Positions 1 through 5,968 of a stretch of DNA of 6,256 nt are shown here, in pieces. The position numbers were made by a program, and so were the translations under genes. The stretch comes from Caldifarciminota bacterium (GTDB lineage Bacteria > WOR-3 > Hydrothermia > UBA1063 > CAJXJZ01): NCBI GenBank assembly GCA_027073945.1, contig JALTEL010000508.1, positions 1 through 6,256 of the forward strand, written 5' to 3'. The notes below the pieces were generated by a model that had not been told where the DNA came from, did not search any database, and worked only from the letters and a program-made list of their open reading frames with translations. Every line of letters begins with the position of its first letter. Positions within the stretch are counted from its first letter, which is position 1.

Positions 1-150
1 TACTGTATCATCTGTATCATCTGGTGGAGGATCTTGATAATCTATTAATTCATTTGTAGTTGTGTCAGATGTAACATTTCCATCTGAATCTCTATCTATC
101 ACTTCTTTCTTTTTATTTGTACTTTTTTTGTAATTATTATGGATCAATCT
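1..150 (-). CDS. Possible partial open frame, Asp/Thr-rich, unrecognised
   Basis: On the minus strand a frame stays open from just after a TGA at 151-153 to the left edge, about 50 codons. It reads as a Lys/Asn-rich start followed by an acidic, Ser/Thr/Asp-rich stretch that contains DPPPDDTDDT. It has no ATG; possible starts are TTG at 145-147 or GTG at 100-102, neither with a good ribosome binding site. All three plus-strand frames hit stops here (35-37, 46-48, 57-59), so the end of a convergent gene entering from the left is equally possible. The composition resembles a linker of a secreted or surface protein, but I recognise no family. In AT-rich DNA an open run of this length can occur by chance. 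Confidence 0.2.
4..21. repeat. 9-bp tandem duplication (TGTATCATC x2)
   Basis: Two perfect adjacent copies of TGTATCATC lie at 4-12 and 13-21. On the minus strand, in the weak open frame, they would encode Asp-Asp-Thr twice. They may be the start of a longer repeat beyond the left edge, but only two copies are visible. Confidence 0.5.
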
Positions 151-170
151 TCATGCACAGGCAAAAAGAA

Positions 171-1043
171 TCAACTGTACTTGTTTATCCTGACTATCTC
201 TCCTGACTCTTTCAGGAATGGCAGAATTCCTTCCTGGTTCATCATAAACCATGCAAGATACAGGCTTTCAACTATGCAGAGAGCGGTTAACCTTTTGGAA
301 ATCACCTCCCCGCTGACAGATTTGGTAAATACTGCAGTCTGGAGAACTATGTCTGATTTTTTTGTCAACACAGATACAGGGAAATTGGTAATCGAAATAA
401 CAGCCGCACCCTTTTCTTTTGCAACTTTAACCATATCAATAACAGCCTTTGTACGGCCGGAGTGGGATATGGCAACAAGAATATCGCTTTTCCCCAGCTG
501 CGAGGCATTAATCAGATTTATATCCTGGTCCGGGGAATAAAAAGACAGTTTTCCTCCCCTTAAAAACTTTTGATACCCTTCCATGGCAACAACACCGGCA
601 TCTCCCAAACCGGTAAAAACTATCTTCTCTGCCGTAGAAACAAAATTGACAGCTTGTATAAAATTGTCTTCATTTATAATGTTCAACGTATCCTGCAGTG
701 CACTGATAGAAGATTCAAAAACTTTTTGCATAATATCAATGGGAGTGTCTTCCGCCAGAATACCATTATATTCGACAGGATTTCCTGAATTGGCAAATGC
801 AATAAAATCTTTTTTAAGCTCAGGATAACCTTCATATCCCAGACGCTTTGAAAATCTTACAATGGTAGCCTCGCTGCAGCCTGCTTTTTCAGCAAATTCG
901 GAAACAGTCAGAGAAGTAATCGTATCCGGATGATCCAGAAGATAATCAACCGCTTTTTTTTCTGCATTTTTTAAATTATCATAAACACCATTCAGGTTTA
1001 CAATACATCGATGCGGAATTTTCCCGAAATTGACAGTATTCAC
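171..1043 (-). CDS. MurR/RpiR-family transcriptional regulator (HTH + SIS domain)
   Basis: This is a 290-residue DNA-binding regulator, the usual length for the family. The N-terminal part (about 15-90) is the RpiR-type helix-turn-helix domain; its core at 45-70 contains LTVSEFAEKAGCSEATIVRF, then FSKRLGYEGYPELK. The C-terminal part (about 125-265) is a sugar isomerase (SIS) fold that in this family binds phosphosugars; visible landmarks are GLGDAG (145-150) and the phosphate-loop motif SHSGRT (193-198). The start is GTG at 1041-1043, with GAGG at 1054-1057 ten bases upstream; no in-frame ATG fits better. It lies downstream of a sugar ABC importer in the same direction but behind a terminator-like hairpin, so it may be expressed both by read-through and from its own promoter. 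Its likely role is to control the importer in response to an intracellular sugar phosphate. Whether it represses or activates, and its ligand, cannot be read from sequence. The family call is firm. Confidence 0.95.
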   Translation of the reverse strand: MNTVNFGKIPHRCIVNLNGVYDNLKNAEKKAVDYLLDHPDTITSLTVSEFAEKAGCSEATIVRFSKRLGYEGYPELKKDFIAFANSGNPVEYNGILAEDTPIDIMQKVFESSISALQDTLNIINEDNFIQAVNFVSTAEKIVFTGLGDAGVVAMEGYQKFLRGGKLSFYSPDQDINLINASQLGKSDILVAISHSGRTKAVIDMVKVAKEKGAAVISITNFPVSVLTKKSDIVLQTAVFTKSVSGEVISKRLTALCIVESLYLAWFMMNQEGILPFLKESGEIVRINKYS

Positions 1044-1052
1044 TCTATAAAT

Positions 1053-1057
1053 ACCTC
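1053..1057 (-). promoter_or_regulatory. Ribosome binding site supporting the GTG start of the RpiR-family gene
   Basis: The minus strand reads GAGGT here, about ten bases before GTG at 1043-1041. The spacing is slightly long. It supports the GTG because the nearby ATG at 1059-1057 is followed in frame by a stop after three codons. Confidence 0.6.
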
Positions 1058-1084
1058 ATAAAATTTCTAAAACAAAGCTGTTAT

Positions 1085-1112
1085 AAGTATTTACTTTTTA
1101 GGAAAATATTTC
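1085..1112. promoter_or_regulatory. Two small inverted repeats, candidate operator
   Basis: AAGTA-TT-TACTT at 1085-1096 overlaps the proposed -10 element. GAAA-ATA-TTTC at 1102-1112 overlaps the proposed -35. Short dyads overlapping a regulator's own promoter are typical of autoregulation, so these are candidate binding sites for the RpiR-family protein. Both are AT-rich and short; chance is a real alternative. Confidence 0.3.
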
Positions 1113-1114
1113 AA
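1086..1114 (-). promoter_or_regulatory. Candidate promoter of the RpiR-family gene
   Basis: On the minus strand TTGAAA (1109-1114, 5 of 6 to TTGACA) is followed after 17 bases by AATACT (1086-1091, 4 of 6 to TATAAT). Initiation near 1079 would give a leader of about 36 bases. It sits just past the terminator-like hairpin of the ABC operon, where an independent promoter would be needed. The match is visual and the region is AT-rich, so confidence is moderate. Confidence 0.4.
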
Positions 1115-1126
1115 TATCCAAACAAC

Positions 1127-1150
1127 TTCCCCGCCGCAAGCAGCGGGGAA
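1127..1150 (-). terminator. GC-rich hairpin, terminator of the ABC operon
   Basis: TTCCCCGC (1127-1134) and GCGGGGAA (1143-1150) form a perfect 8-bp stem with an 8-base loop, beginning 6 bases after the stop codon of permease B. In the direction of transcription it is followed by GTTGTTTGG, an imperfect U-tract. It therefore looks like an intrinsic terminator with incomplete efficiency, which would allow some read-through into the RpiR-family gene. The plus-strand side has few T residues after the stem, so it is not a good terminator in that direction. Confidence 0.75.
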
Positions 1151-1156
1151 ACAATA

Positions 1157-2137
1157 TTAAACCTTCATTATATGACGGCGTTCAAGCTTTTTGATCTGTA
1201 TGTTTCGCATACTGTCTATAAATACAGCAAGAAAAATTATTCCCGCCATTACAAGAGGCTGGATATAAAGATCAACATCAGCAAAAATAAGTCCGGCCTG
1301 AATCATCTGAATCATGACCGTTCCCAATACTGTTCCAGGGAATACCGTACCGACTCCGCCAAAAAGACTTGCTCCTCCAAGTACTGCAGCAGCAATTGCA
1401 TCAAATTCATCTCCTGAACCAAAATTGGCATTGACCCTGCCAATCTGGGTAATAGATACAAATCCAGCTATTGCAGCAAGAACACCGCTTATTATATAAA
1501 CATGGGCAATAATCGGCTGGCTGCGAATACCCGCTTTTCCCGCCGCTTCTATACTATTTCCGACAGCATACAGCTGTCTTCCTATCTTCGTTTTCCTTAG
1601 ATACAAAGATGCAATCAATACAAGAATCCCGTATATAAAAATCTGCAGAGGAATAAATCCAAACATCTTTACTGTACTCATCAGCGTAATTGAATCTGGG
1701 AAATTTACGGCTTTGGATTTAGTTATGAATAACCCAAGCCCGTGAACAACACTCATGGTTATAAGTGTTGCTATAAAGGGGGCAAGCTTAAGTTTTGTTA
1801 TTATGAAAGCATTAACAACCCCGACTGAAGCACCTACCAAAATCAACCCCAAAAAGGACACTATAAAAGGGAGATGAAGTCCATTTAAAAGTGTTCCAAA
1901 CACAACTGCTGACAGATACATAATAGAACCGACGGAGATATCTATTCCTCCTGTTAAAAGAACAAAAGTCATTCCCGTTGCCAGTATTCCAATATATGAA
2001 GCACTGCTTAATATGTTCTCAAAATTTTTTACCGTAAGAAACCTTGGTGCTATTATTCCAAAAATCAAAAACAAAAGCACAAATATAATTTCCGTAGTAT
2101 TATGGAGGATATGCTGCTTTATTCTTTGATTGCCCAT
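1157..2137 (-). CDS. Sugar ABC transporter permease B (RbsC-like, BPD_transp_2)
   Basis: A 326-residue inner-membrane permease of the CUT2 class, the usual RbsC length. It is strongly hydrophobic with about 8-10 membrane segments (first about 15-32). Family landmarks: LLTGGIDISVGS (60-71), KLKLAPFIATL (115-125), the cytoplasmic loop GRQLYAVGNSIEAAGKAGI (186-204) expected to contact the ATPase, and the C-terminal block DAIAAAVLGGASLFGGVGTVFPG (246-268). The ATG overlaps the ATPase stop codon by one base (TAATG), and AGGAGGG at 2144-2150 lies 6 bases upstream, so translation is probably coupled. It is the last gene of the importer operon and is followed at once by a hairpin terminator. It differs clearly from permease A, so the two probably form a heterodimeric channel. 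Substrate unknown. Confidence 0.96.
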   Translation of the reverse strand: MGNQRIKQHILHNTTEIIFVLLFLIFGIIAPRFLTVKNFENILSSASYIGILATGMTFVLLTGGIDISVGSIMYLSAVVFGTLLNGLHLPFIVSFLGLILVGASVGVVNAFIITKLKLAPFIATLITMSVVHGLGLFITKSKAVNFPDSITLMSTVKMFGFIPLQIFIYGILVLIASLYLRKTKIGRQLYAVGNSIEAAGKAGIRSQPIIAHVYIISGVLAAIAGFVSITQIGRVNANFGSGDEFDAIAAAVLGGASLFGGVGTVFPGTVLGTVMIQMIQAGLIFADVDLYIQPLVMAGIIFLAVFIDSMRNIQIKKLERRHIMKV

Positions 2138-3678
2138 TATTTACCCTCCTTTGAAGTATGAGTATTATTCCCAATATCCTGCTTGAATGCAGCTCTCATA
2201 ATTTTTTCCTGGTCAAAATCATCTTTTTCAAAATCAGAAATTATTTCACCACGATTCATTACGATAATCCGGTCACAGGTACCAATAAGTTCTTCAACTT
2301 CAGAAGAAATTACCAGAATCCCCGAGCCCTTTGATGCAAGATCGTTAATGAGCGTATATATCTCATACTTGGCTCCGACATCGATACCCCGGGTAGGCTC
2401 ATCCATAATGAGAACCTTTGGGTTACCCATAAGCCATTTACCAATAACAACCTTTTGCTGATTACCCCCGGAAAGGCTTTTTACCAGCTGTTTCCTTATA
2501 TTAGCAGCCTTGAGCTTTAATAGCCCGGATATTTTATCTGCAGCATTATACAGTCTTGAAACATTAATCGCCTTTAACAGCTTCGAAGAAAACATCGGCA
2601 ATGCAACCAATCCCAGATTTTCAACTATACTGCTATCCATGAGAAGTCCTTCATCCCGCCTGTCTTCTGTAATAATCGCAAGGCCTTTATTAATAGACTG
2701 CACAGGTTTCATTTTCTTCAATTCAACTCCATCGATTTCTATTGAACCATGGGAGTATCTATCCATACCGAATATCATTCTGACCAGCTCAGTCCTGCCG
2801 GAGCCCATCAGACCGAATATTCCAACGACCTCACCTTCCCTCACATTTACGGATATATTTTTGACCATACCATGCTGGGAAAGTTTGTTAACAGCCAACA
2901 AAACTTTGTCCTTTACAATATTATGTTTATCAGGATACATCTGATTGAGATCCCTTCCGACCATGAAAGAAATCATCTTGTCAACAGGATAATCCTTTGT
3001 TGAACCGAATTCTACTACATGTCCGTCTCTAAGAATTACAAGATCATCAGTTATCTCAATAATATCCTCCAGAATATGGGAAATATATATAATCGATTTT
3101 CCATCTATTTTTAACTGAGCAATAATATCAAAAAGCTTCTTTATCTCTTTTGTAGTAAGAGATGTAGTTGGTTCATCAAAGATTATTATATCTGCATCGG
3201 TACTCAAAGCTTTAGCTATTTCTACTAACTGTCTCTCTCCAGGAGATAAATTCTCAATTCGTGTCCCTGCATCAAAATCCATTCCAAGTTGGTTCAGAAA
3301 ATCCTGAGTTTTCCGCTTTAGCTTTTTTTTATTTATTACCGGAAGTCCTTTTATATTGGGAAACCTGTTAATATAGATATTCTCGGCAATAGTCAAATTG
3401 TGGAATAAATTCAGCTCCTGGTGAATAAATTCAATCCCCATCCCTGAAGCATCCCTGGGATTTGCAGGCTGAAAAGGGTTCCCTTTTAATATAAGTTCCC
3501 CCATATCTGGATTGAGTACCCCTCCCAATATATTCATAAGGGTTGACTTTCCGGCACCATTCTCCCCAATAAGACCCAAAACGTGACCTTTCCTCAGTTT
3601 AAAGGACACATCTGTTAAAGCAGGAACCCCAAAAAAGTTCTTCGCGACATTTCTGCATTCTAGAATAATATCTTCCAC
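2137..3678 (-). CDS. Sugar ABC transporter ATP-binding protein, two fused ABC domains (RbsA/MglA-like)
   Basis: A 513-residue cytoplasmic ATPase with two tandem nucleotide-binding domains, as usual for CUT2 sugar importers. Domain 1 (about 1-245) has Walker A GENGAGKST (38-46), Q-loop Q87, signature LSPGERQ (144-150), Walker B IIIFDEP (164-170, catalytic Glu169) and H-loop His201. Domain 2 (about 258-500) has the degenerate Walker A GLMGSGRTE (289-297, Arg in place of Lys), signature LSGGNQQ (402-408), Walker B VLIMDEP (422-428, Glu427), and ISSE at 457-460 where the switch His would be. This asymmetry is normal for the family and implies one fully canonical site. The start is GTG at 3676-3678, five bases after AGGGGG (3684-3689), which itself overlaps the stop of permease A. 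It lies between the two permease genes and drives import through both. Confidence 0.97.
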   Translation of the reverse strand: MEDIILECRNVAKNFFGVPALTDVSFKLRKGHVLGLIGENGAGKSTLMNILGGVLNPDMGELILKGNPFQPANPRDASGMGIEFIHQELNLFHNLTIAENIYINRFPNIKGLPVINKKKLKRKTQDFLNQLGMDFDAGTRIENLSPGERQLVEIAKALSTDADIIIFDEPTTSLTTKEIKKLFDIIAQLKIDGKSIIYISHILEDIIEITDDLVILRDGHVVEFGSTKDYPVDKMISFMVGRDLNQMYPDKHNIVKDKVLLAVNKLSQHGMVKNISVNVREGEVVGIFGLMGSGRTELVRMIFGMDRYSHGSIEIDGVELKKMKPVQSINKGLAIITEDRRDEGLLMDSSIVENLGLVALPMFSSKLLKAINVSRLYNAADKISGLLKLKAANIRKQLVKSLSGGNQQKVVIGKWLMGNPKVLIMDEPTRGIDVGAKYEIYTLINDLASKGSGILVISSEVEELIGTCDRIIVMNRGEIISDFEKDDFDQEKIMRAAFKQDIGNNTHTSKEGK

Positions 3679-3683
3679 TAAAT

Positions 3684-3689
3684 CCCCCT
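3684..3689 (-). promoter_or_regulatory. Ribosome binding site fixing the GTG start of the ATPase
   Basis: AGGGGG on the minus strand overlaps the TAG stop of permease A (3690-3688) and lies five bases before GTG at 3678-3676. The overlap suggests re-initiation by ribosomes finishing permease A. The residues just after the GTG (EDIILECRNVAKNFFGV) begin exactly as RbsA-type ATPases do, so the GTG is well supported. Confidence 0.7.
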
Positions 3690-4779
3690 ACTGTATCCCG
3701 CGCCGTTTGGCACTTTCTGTCCTGAGAACATCCAGAACGGCGGCAACAAGGATAACGCTGCCCTTTACAACATCAATGAAATAAAAAGGAATATTCAAAA
3801 GATTCAGAGTATTAGCCAGGATGACAAAGAAAAAAACTCCAAGAAAAGTCCATGTTATCTTTCCTTTCCCCCCAAACAAACTGATACCGCCTATTACATT
3901 TGCACCAATGATGTCGAGAAGTAATGTACTCCCAAGAGTGGGACGGCCCATTTCCAATCTGCCGGAATACAGGATTGATCCTACAGCGGCAAAAAATCCA
4001 CTTATCATATAAGCAGAAACTTTTATCCGTTTGGTGGATATCCCTGAAACTACACTGGCTTTTTCATTTATACCTGTTGCATAGAGTCTTCTCCCATATA
4101 AAGTTTTACTCAGGATTATATGTGCAATTAATGCTAAAAGCACTGCAATTATCATTGCTATGGGAATAAAACCGATACTACCATTTCCAATTTTGTTGAA
4201 TCCCTCCGGTAAATGCATGATATTTTCAGACTTTGGCAGATATTTGGCAAAAGCTGAAAAAAACATCATTGTTACCAGTGTTACTATAAACGGAGGCATT
4301 TTAAAATAAGCAATCGAAAAACCGTTCAGGAACCCAATAAATATTCCTATACAAAGCATAACCAGAATTGCTGTAGGAACAGCCCAATGGCTTCCGGCCA
4401 AAGCGCCTCCGTGCTCACTTAGAATTACACCCCAAAGGGGACTCTTGGAAAAGAGAACAGGATCAAGCTTTTCAGTCATGATCATGGCTCCTGCAACACT
4501 GGTCACCGCCATAACTGCAGTTTGGGATAAATCGATACCTGCCACAATAAGAACAAAGGTCTGTCCAATAGCAACAGCAAGCAATGGCCAGGTATTAGAT
4601 AAAATATTTTTTAGATTATAAGGGTTTAACACCCTGGGAATAAAAGGAAGTAATACAAGAATGTAAAAGAGAGTAAGATACAGGACAAAGTACTCAGACA
4701 ATATTATTTTAAGGGATCTTTTCTTTACCTTTCCCAACAGTCTTTCATTAGCATTCTCTTGATTATTTAACTTATCCAT
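3688..4779 (-). CDS. Sugar ABC transporter permease A (RbsC-like, BPD_transp_2, long form)
   Basis: A CUT2-class inner-membrane permease, 363 residues from the chosen ATG at 4777-4779. Landmarks (numbered from this start): first membrane segment about 30-50, AGIDLSQ (80-86) where family members usually have GGIDLSVG, KMPPFIVTL (160-168), cytoplasmic loop GRRLYATGINEKASVVSGI (229-247), and GANVIGGISLFGGKGKITW (292-310). An extra stretch at about 103-131, between early membrane segments, makes it longer than permease B. An upstream in-frame ATG at 4804-4806 would add nine residues, but it lies inside the 3' arm of a strong hairpin and has no ribosome binding site. The 4779 ATG has AAAGGAA (4788-4794) eight bases upstream, so it is preferred. 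It is followed 9 bases later by the ATPase GTG. It probably pairs with permease B in one transporter. Confidence 0.93.
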   Translation of the reverse strand: MDKLNNQENANERLLGKVKKRSLKIILSEYFVLYLTLFYILVLLPFIPRVLNPYNLKNILSNTWPLLAVAIGQTFVLIVAGIDLSQTAVMAVTSVAGAMIMTEKLDPVLFSKSPLWGVILSEHGGALAGSHWAVPTAILVMLCIGIFIGFLNGFSIAYFKMPPFIVTLVTMMFFSAFAKYLPKSENIMHLPEGFNKIGNGSIGFIPIAMIIAVLLALIAHIILSKTLYGRRLYATGINEKASVVSGISTKRIKVSAYMISGFFAAVGSILYSGRLEMGRPTLGSTLLLDIIGANVIGGISLFGGKGKITWTFLGVFFFVILANTLNLLNIPFYFIDVVKGSVILVAAVLDVLRTESAKRRGIQ

Positions 4780-4787
4780 TATCAGCG

Positions 4788-4794
4788 TTCCTTT
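4788..4794 (-). promoter_or_regulatory. Ribosome binding site deciding the permease A start
   Basis: AAAGGAA on the minus strand precedes ATG 4779-4777 by eight bases. It lies just beyond the U-tract of the inter-cistronic hairpin, so the site stays unstructured when the hairpin folds. The upstream ATG at 4806 would have its whole leader buried in the stem. Confidence 0.65.
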
Positions 4795-4799
4795 ATGCA

Positions 4800-4836
4800 A
4801 AAACATAGCGGAGAAAGGTATTCTCCGCTATGTTTT
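4800..4836 (-). terminator. Perfect 16-bp inverted repeat, inter-cistronic terminator/attenuator
   Basis: AAAACATAGCGGAGAA (4800-4815) and its exact reverse complement (4821-4836) flank a 5-base loop (4816-4820). It begins 18 bases after the binding-protein stop. On the minus strand the stem has a GC-rich core, an A-tract on the 5' side and a U-run (TTTTT, 4803-4799) on the 3' side, the classic form of an intrinsic terminator. Because the permease and ATPase genes follow without another clear promoter, it most likely ends only part of the transcripts or protects the 3' end of binding-protein mRNA. Either effect raises binding protein over membrane components. The A-tract would also make it work on the opposite strand. 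Confidence 0.88.
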
Positions 4837-4854
4837 ATTAAGCTTATTAAATTC

Positions 4855-5859
4855 CTATTCCTTTGATAAAAGAATATAACCCCACATATCGTTTTTGCGC
4901 TGATCATAGTTCCCTTGCGTCAAAGCAAAACCTTTGTCGTAGAGCCATTCGTCAGGTGTTTTATTCCCTTCATCAATGGCTTTGAGCATGGCTGTCAGAA
5001 GCATCTTACCTTCGGCAAATACATCCTGGACGCCCGTTGCATCTACATAGCCTTCCCCAATAAGCTTTGCAGCAGTTTTATCACCATCAAGACCACCAAG
5101 GATTACATGCTTGGGATCACCGGATTTATTCCATTTTCCGAGAGGCGCAAGCACTGATTTTATTACAGGATAAAGAAAATCAGAAGAGGTAAAGAGAAAA
5201 TCAATATCAGGATGAGCCTGCATTGCACTCTGAAGATTGGCAAGAGCTACATTTGCATCCCATTTTGTAGGAATCTCAACAGGATCAGACGCCCAAAGTT
5301 CAGGATACTTTTTGATTACATTGTAAAAACCTTTTTTCCGTCCAACTGCATTAGGATCACCAAGATCTCCAACCATAATTGCAGGATGTACCTTCCTGCC
5401 TAGTTTTTTTGCCTGCTGAGCCATGTATTCTACAGATGCTTCTGCAATAACTTCGTTATTGGCAACGACAACAATAGCCTTTGCACTCTTGTTTGCAGGA
5501 GGTCTATTGAATACACCTATCGGTACTCCTGCCTTGTTACATTCCTTTGCTATTGTAACTGCACTTTCACCATCCTGAGGAATAATTATAACACCGTCAA
5601 CACCCTGAGTAATTGAATCTTTAACCTGCTCAAGCTGTCTGTTGGCATCTTCATTACCATTCTTTTCGATTACCTTGATACCCTTATCCTTAAGAGCTTT
5701 TACAATAGCTGCATGACCAGCTACCCAGAATTCTGTCTCAAGATCCTGAAAACAGAACGCAATGGTTTTTTGCTTCCCTGAATCTTTCTGACCATTTGCC
5801 ATAACAAACAATGGCATTGACAGTAAGAGTACAAGTAATACAACGACGAATTTTTTCAT
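4855..5859 (-). CDS. Periplasmic sugar-binding protein of the ABC importer (RbsB-like, Peripla_BP_4)
   Basis: A 334-residue solute-binding protein. Residues 1-21 are a signal peptide: KK, a hydrophobic core, then a V-M-A cleavage site before NGQKD. There is no lipobox Cys, so the mature protein should be free in a periplasm. The rest is a two-lobed type I binding fold: TIAFCFQDLETEFW (32-45), GVDGVIIIPQDGESA (86-100), GVPIGVFNRP (111-120), GDLGDPNAVGRKKGF (164-178), FTSSDFLYP (223-231) and GGLDGD (255-260). By eye, the ligand contacts of E. coli RbsB seem to correspond to Phe/Trp 44-45, Asn118-Arg119 (Asp-Arg in RbsB), Arg174, Asp227, Asp258 and Gln278; this alignment is approximate. The sugar is not identifiable. 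The ATG is preceded by AAGGAG (5866-5871) at six bases. It is first in the operon, next to the proposed promoter, and followed by a terminator-like hairpin. Confidence 0.96.
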   Translation of the reverse strand: MKKFVVVLLVLLLSMPLFVMANGQKDSGKQKTIAFCFQDLETEFWVAGHAAIVKALKDKGIKVIEKNGNEDANRQLEQVKDSITQGVDGVIIIPQDGESAVTIAKECNKAGVPIGVFNRPPANKSAKAIVVVANNEVIAEASVEYMAQQAKKLGRKVHPAIMVGDLGDPNAVGRKKGFYNVIKKYPELWASDPVEIPTKWDANVALANLQSAMQAHPDIDFLFTSSDFLYPVIKSVLAPLGKWNKSGDPKHVILGGLDGDKTAAKLIGEGYVDATGVQDVFAEGKMLLTAMLKAIDEGNKTPDEWLYDKGFALTQGNYDQRKNDMWGYILLSKE

Positions 5860-5889
5860 ATATCACTCCTTAATATTGTAATATATCTG

Positions 5890-5917
5890 ATGATAGCATC
5901 CATACAGCAGAACACAA
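5890..5917 (-). promoter_or_regulatory. Candidate promoter of the ABC importer operon (extended -10)
   Basis: On the minus strand TATCAT (5890-5895, 5 of 6 to TATAAT) is preceded by TGC, giving an extended -10 (TGnTATCAT). A weak -35, TTGTGT (5912-5917), lies 16 bases upstream. Initiation near 5883 would give a leader of about 24 bases ending in the strong ribosome binding site of the binding-protein gene. A weak -35 with an extended -10 suits a promoter that depends on an activator bound upstream. Confidence 0.5.
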
Positions 5918-5925
5918 GGGGTAAA

Positions 5926-5938
5926 AAAATGACATTTT
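5926..5938. promoter_or_regulatory. 13-bp palindrome AAAATGACATTTT upstream of the operon promoter
   Basis: AAAATG-A-CATTTT is a perfect dyad with a one-base centre at 5932, nine bases upstream of the -35 and about 49 bases before the inferred start of transcription. The position suits an activator or regulator site. On the minus strand it is followed by extra T residues, but an all-AT stem would make a poor terminator. Confidence 0.35.
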
Positions 5939-5968
5939 ATTAATATTATTGCATTTTTCTATATTATT
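5933..5968. repeat. Imperfect direct repeat pair (18 and 17 bp, 19-bp period)
   Basis: CATTTTATTAATATTATT (5933-5950) and CATTTTTCTATATTATT (5952-5968) match at 15 of 17 aligned positions with one gap, and start 19 bases apart. They lie directly upstream of the operon promoter. Direct repeats about two helical turns apart are a usual target shape for AraC-type response regulators, the normal partners of YesM-type kinases such as the one encoded next door. AT-rich composition weakens the case. Confidence 0.45.

Noticed and set aside
151..180. Lipobox-like LFAC in an alternative minus-strand frame just before the left-edge open frame
   Set aside because: The frame overlaps the end of the regulator gene, has no start codon or ribosome binding site, and stops at TGA (151-153) two codons after the Cys.
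139..540. Plus-strand open frame opposite the RpiR-family gene
   Set aside because: It lies entirely or mostly antisense to a well-conserved regulator, shows no family signature and has no ribosome binding site; it is a shadow frame. The same holds for the other plus-strand frames inside the transporter genes.
2784..2820. Degenerate Walker A (Arg for Lys, GLMGSGRTE) and missing H-loop His in the second ABC domain, as possible inactivation
   Set aside because: This asymmetry is standard in RbsA/MglA-type double ATPases and is not a defect.
2510..2944. Plus-strand 144-codon open frame opposite the ATPase gene
   Set aside because: Antisense to the second ABC domain; Ser/Ile/Pro-rich low-information sequence as expected from the reverse of ABC motifs. 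Not a gene.
4800..4836. Hairpin read as an insertion-sequence end, attachment site or mobile repeat
   Set aside because: There is only one copy in the window, no target duplication and no transposase, and its position and U-tract fit a terminator-like role.
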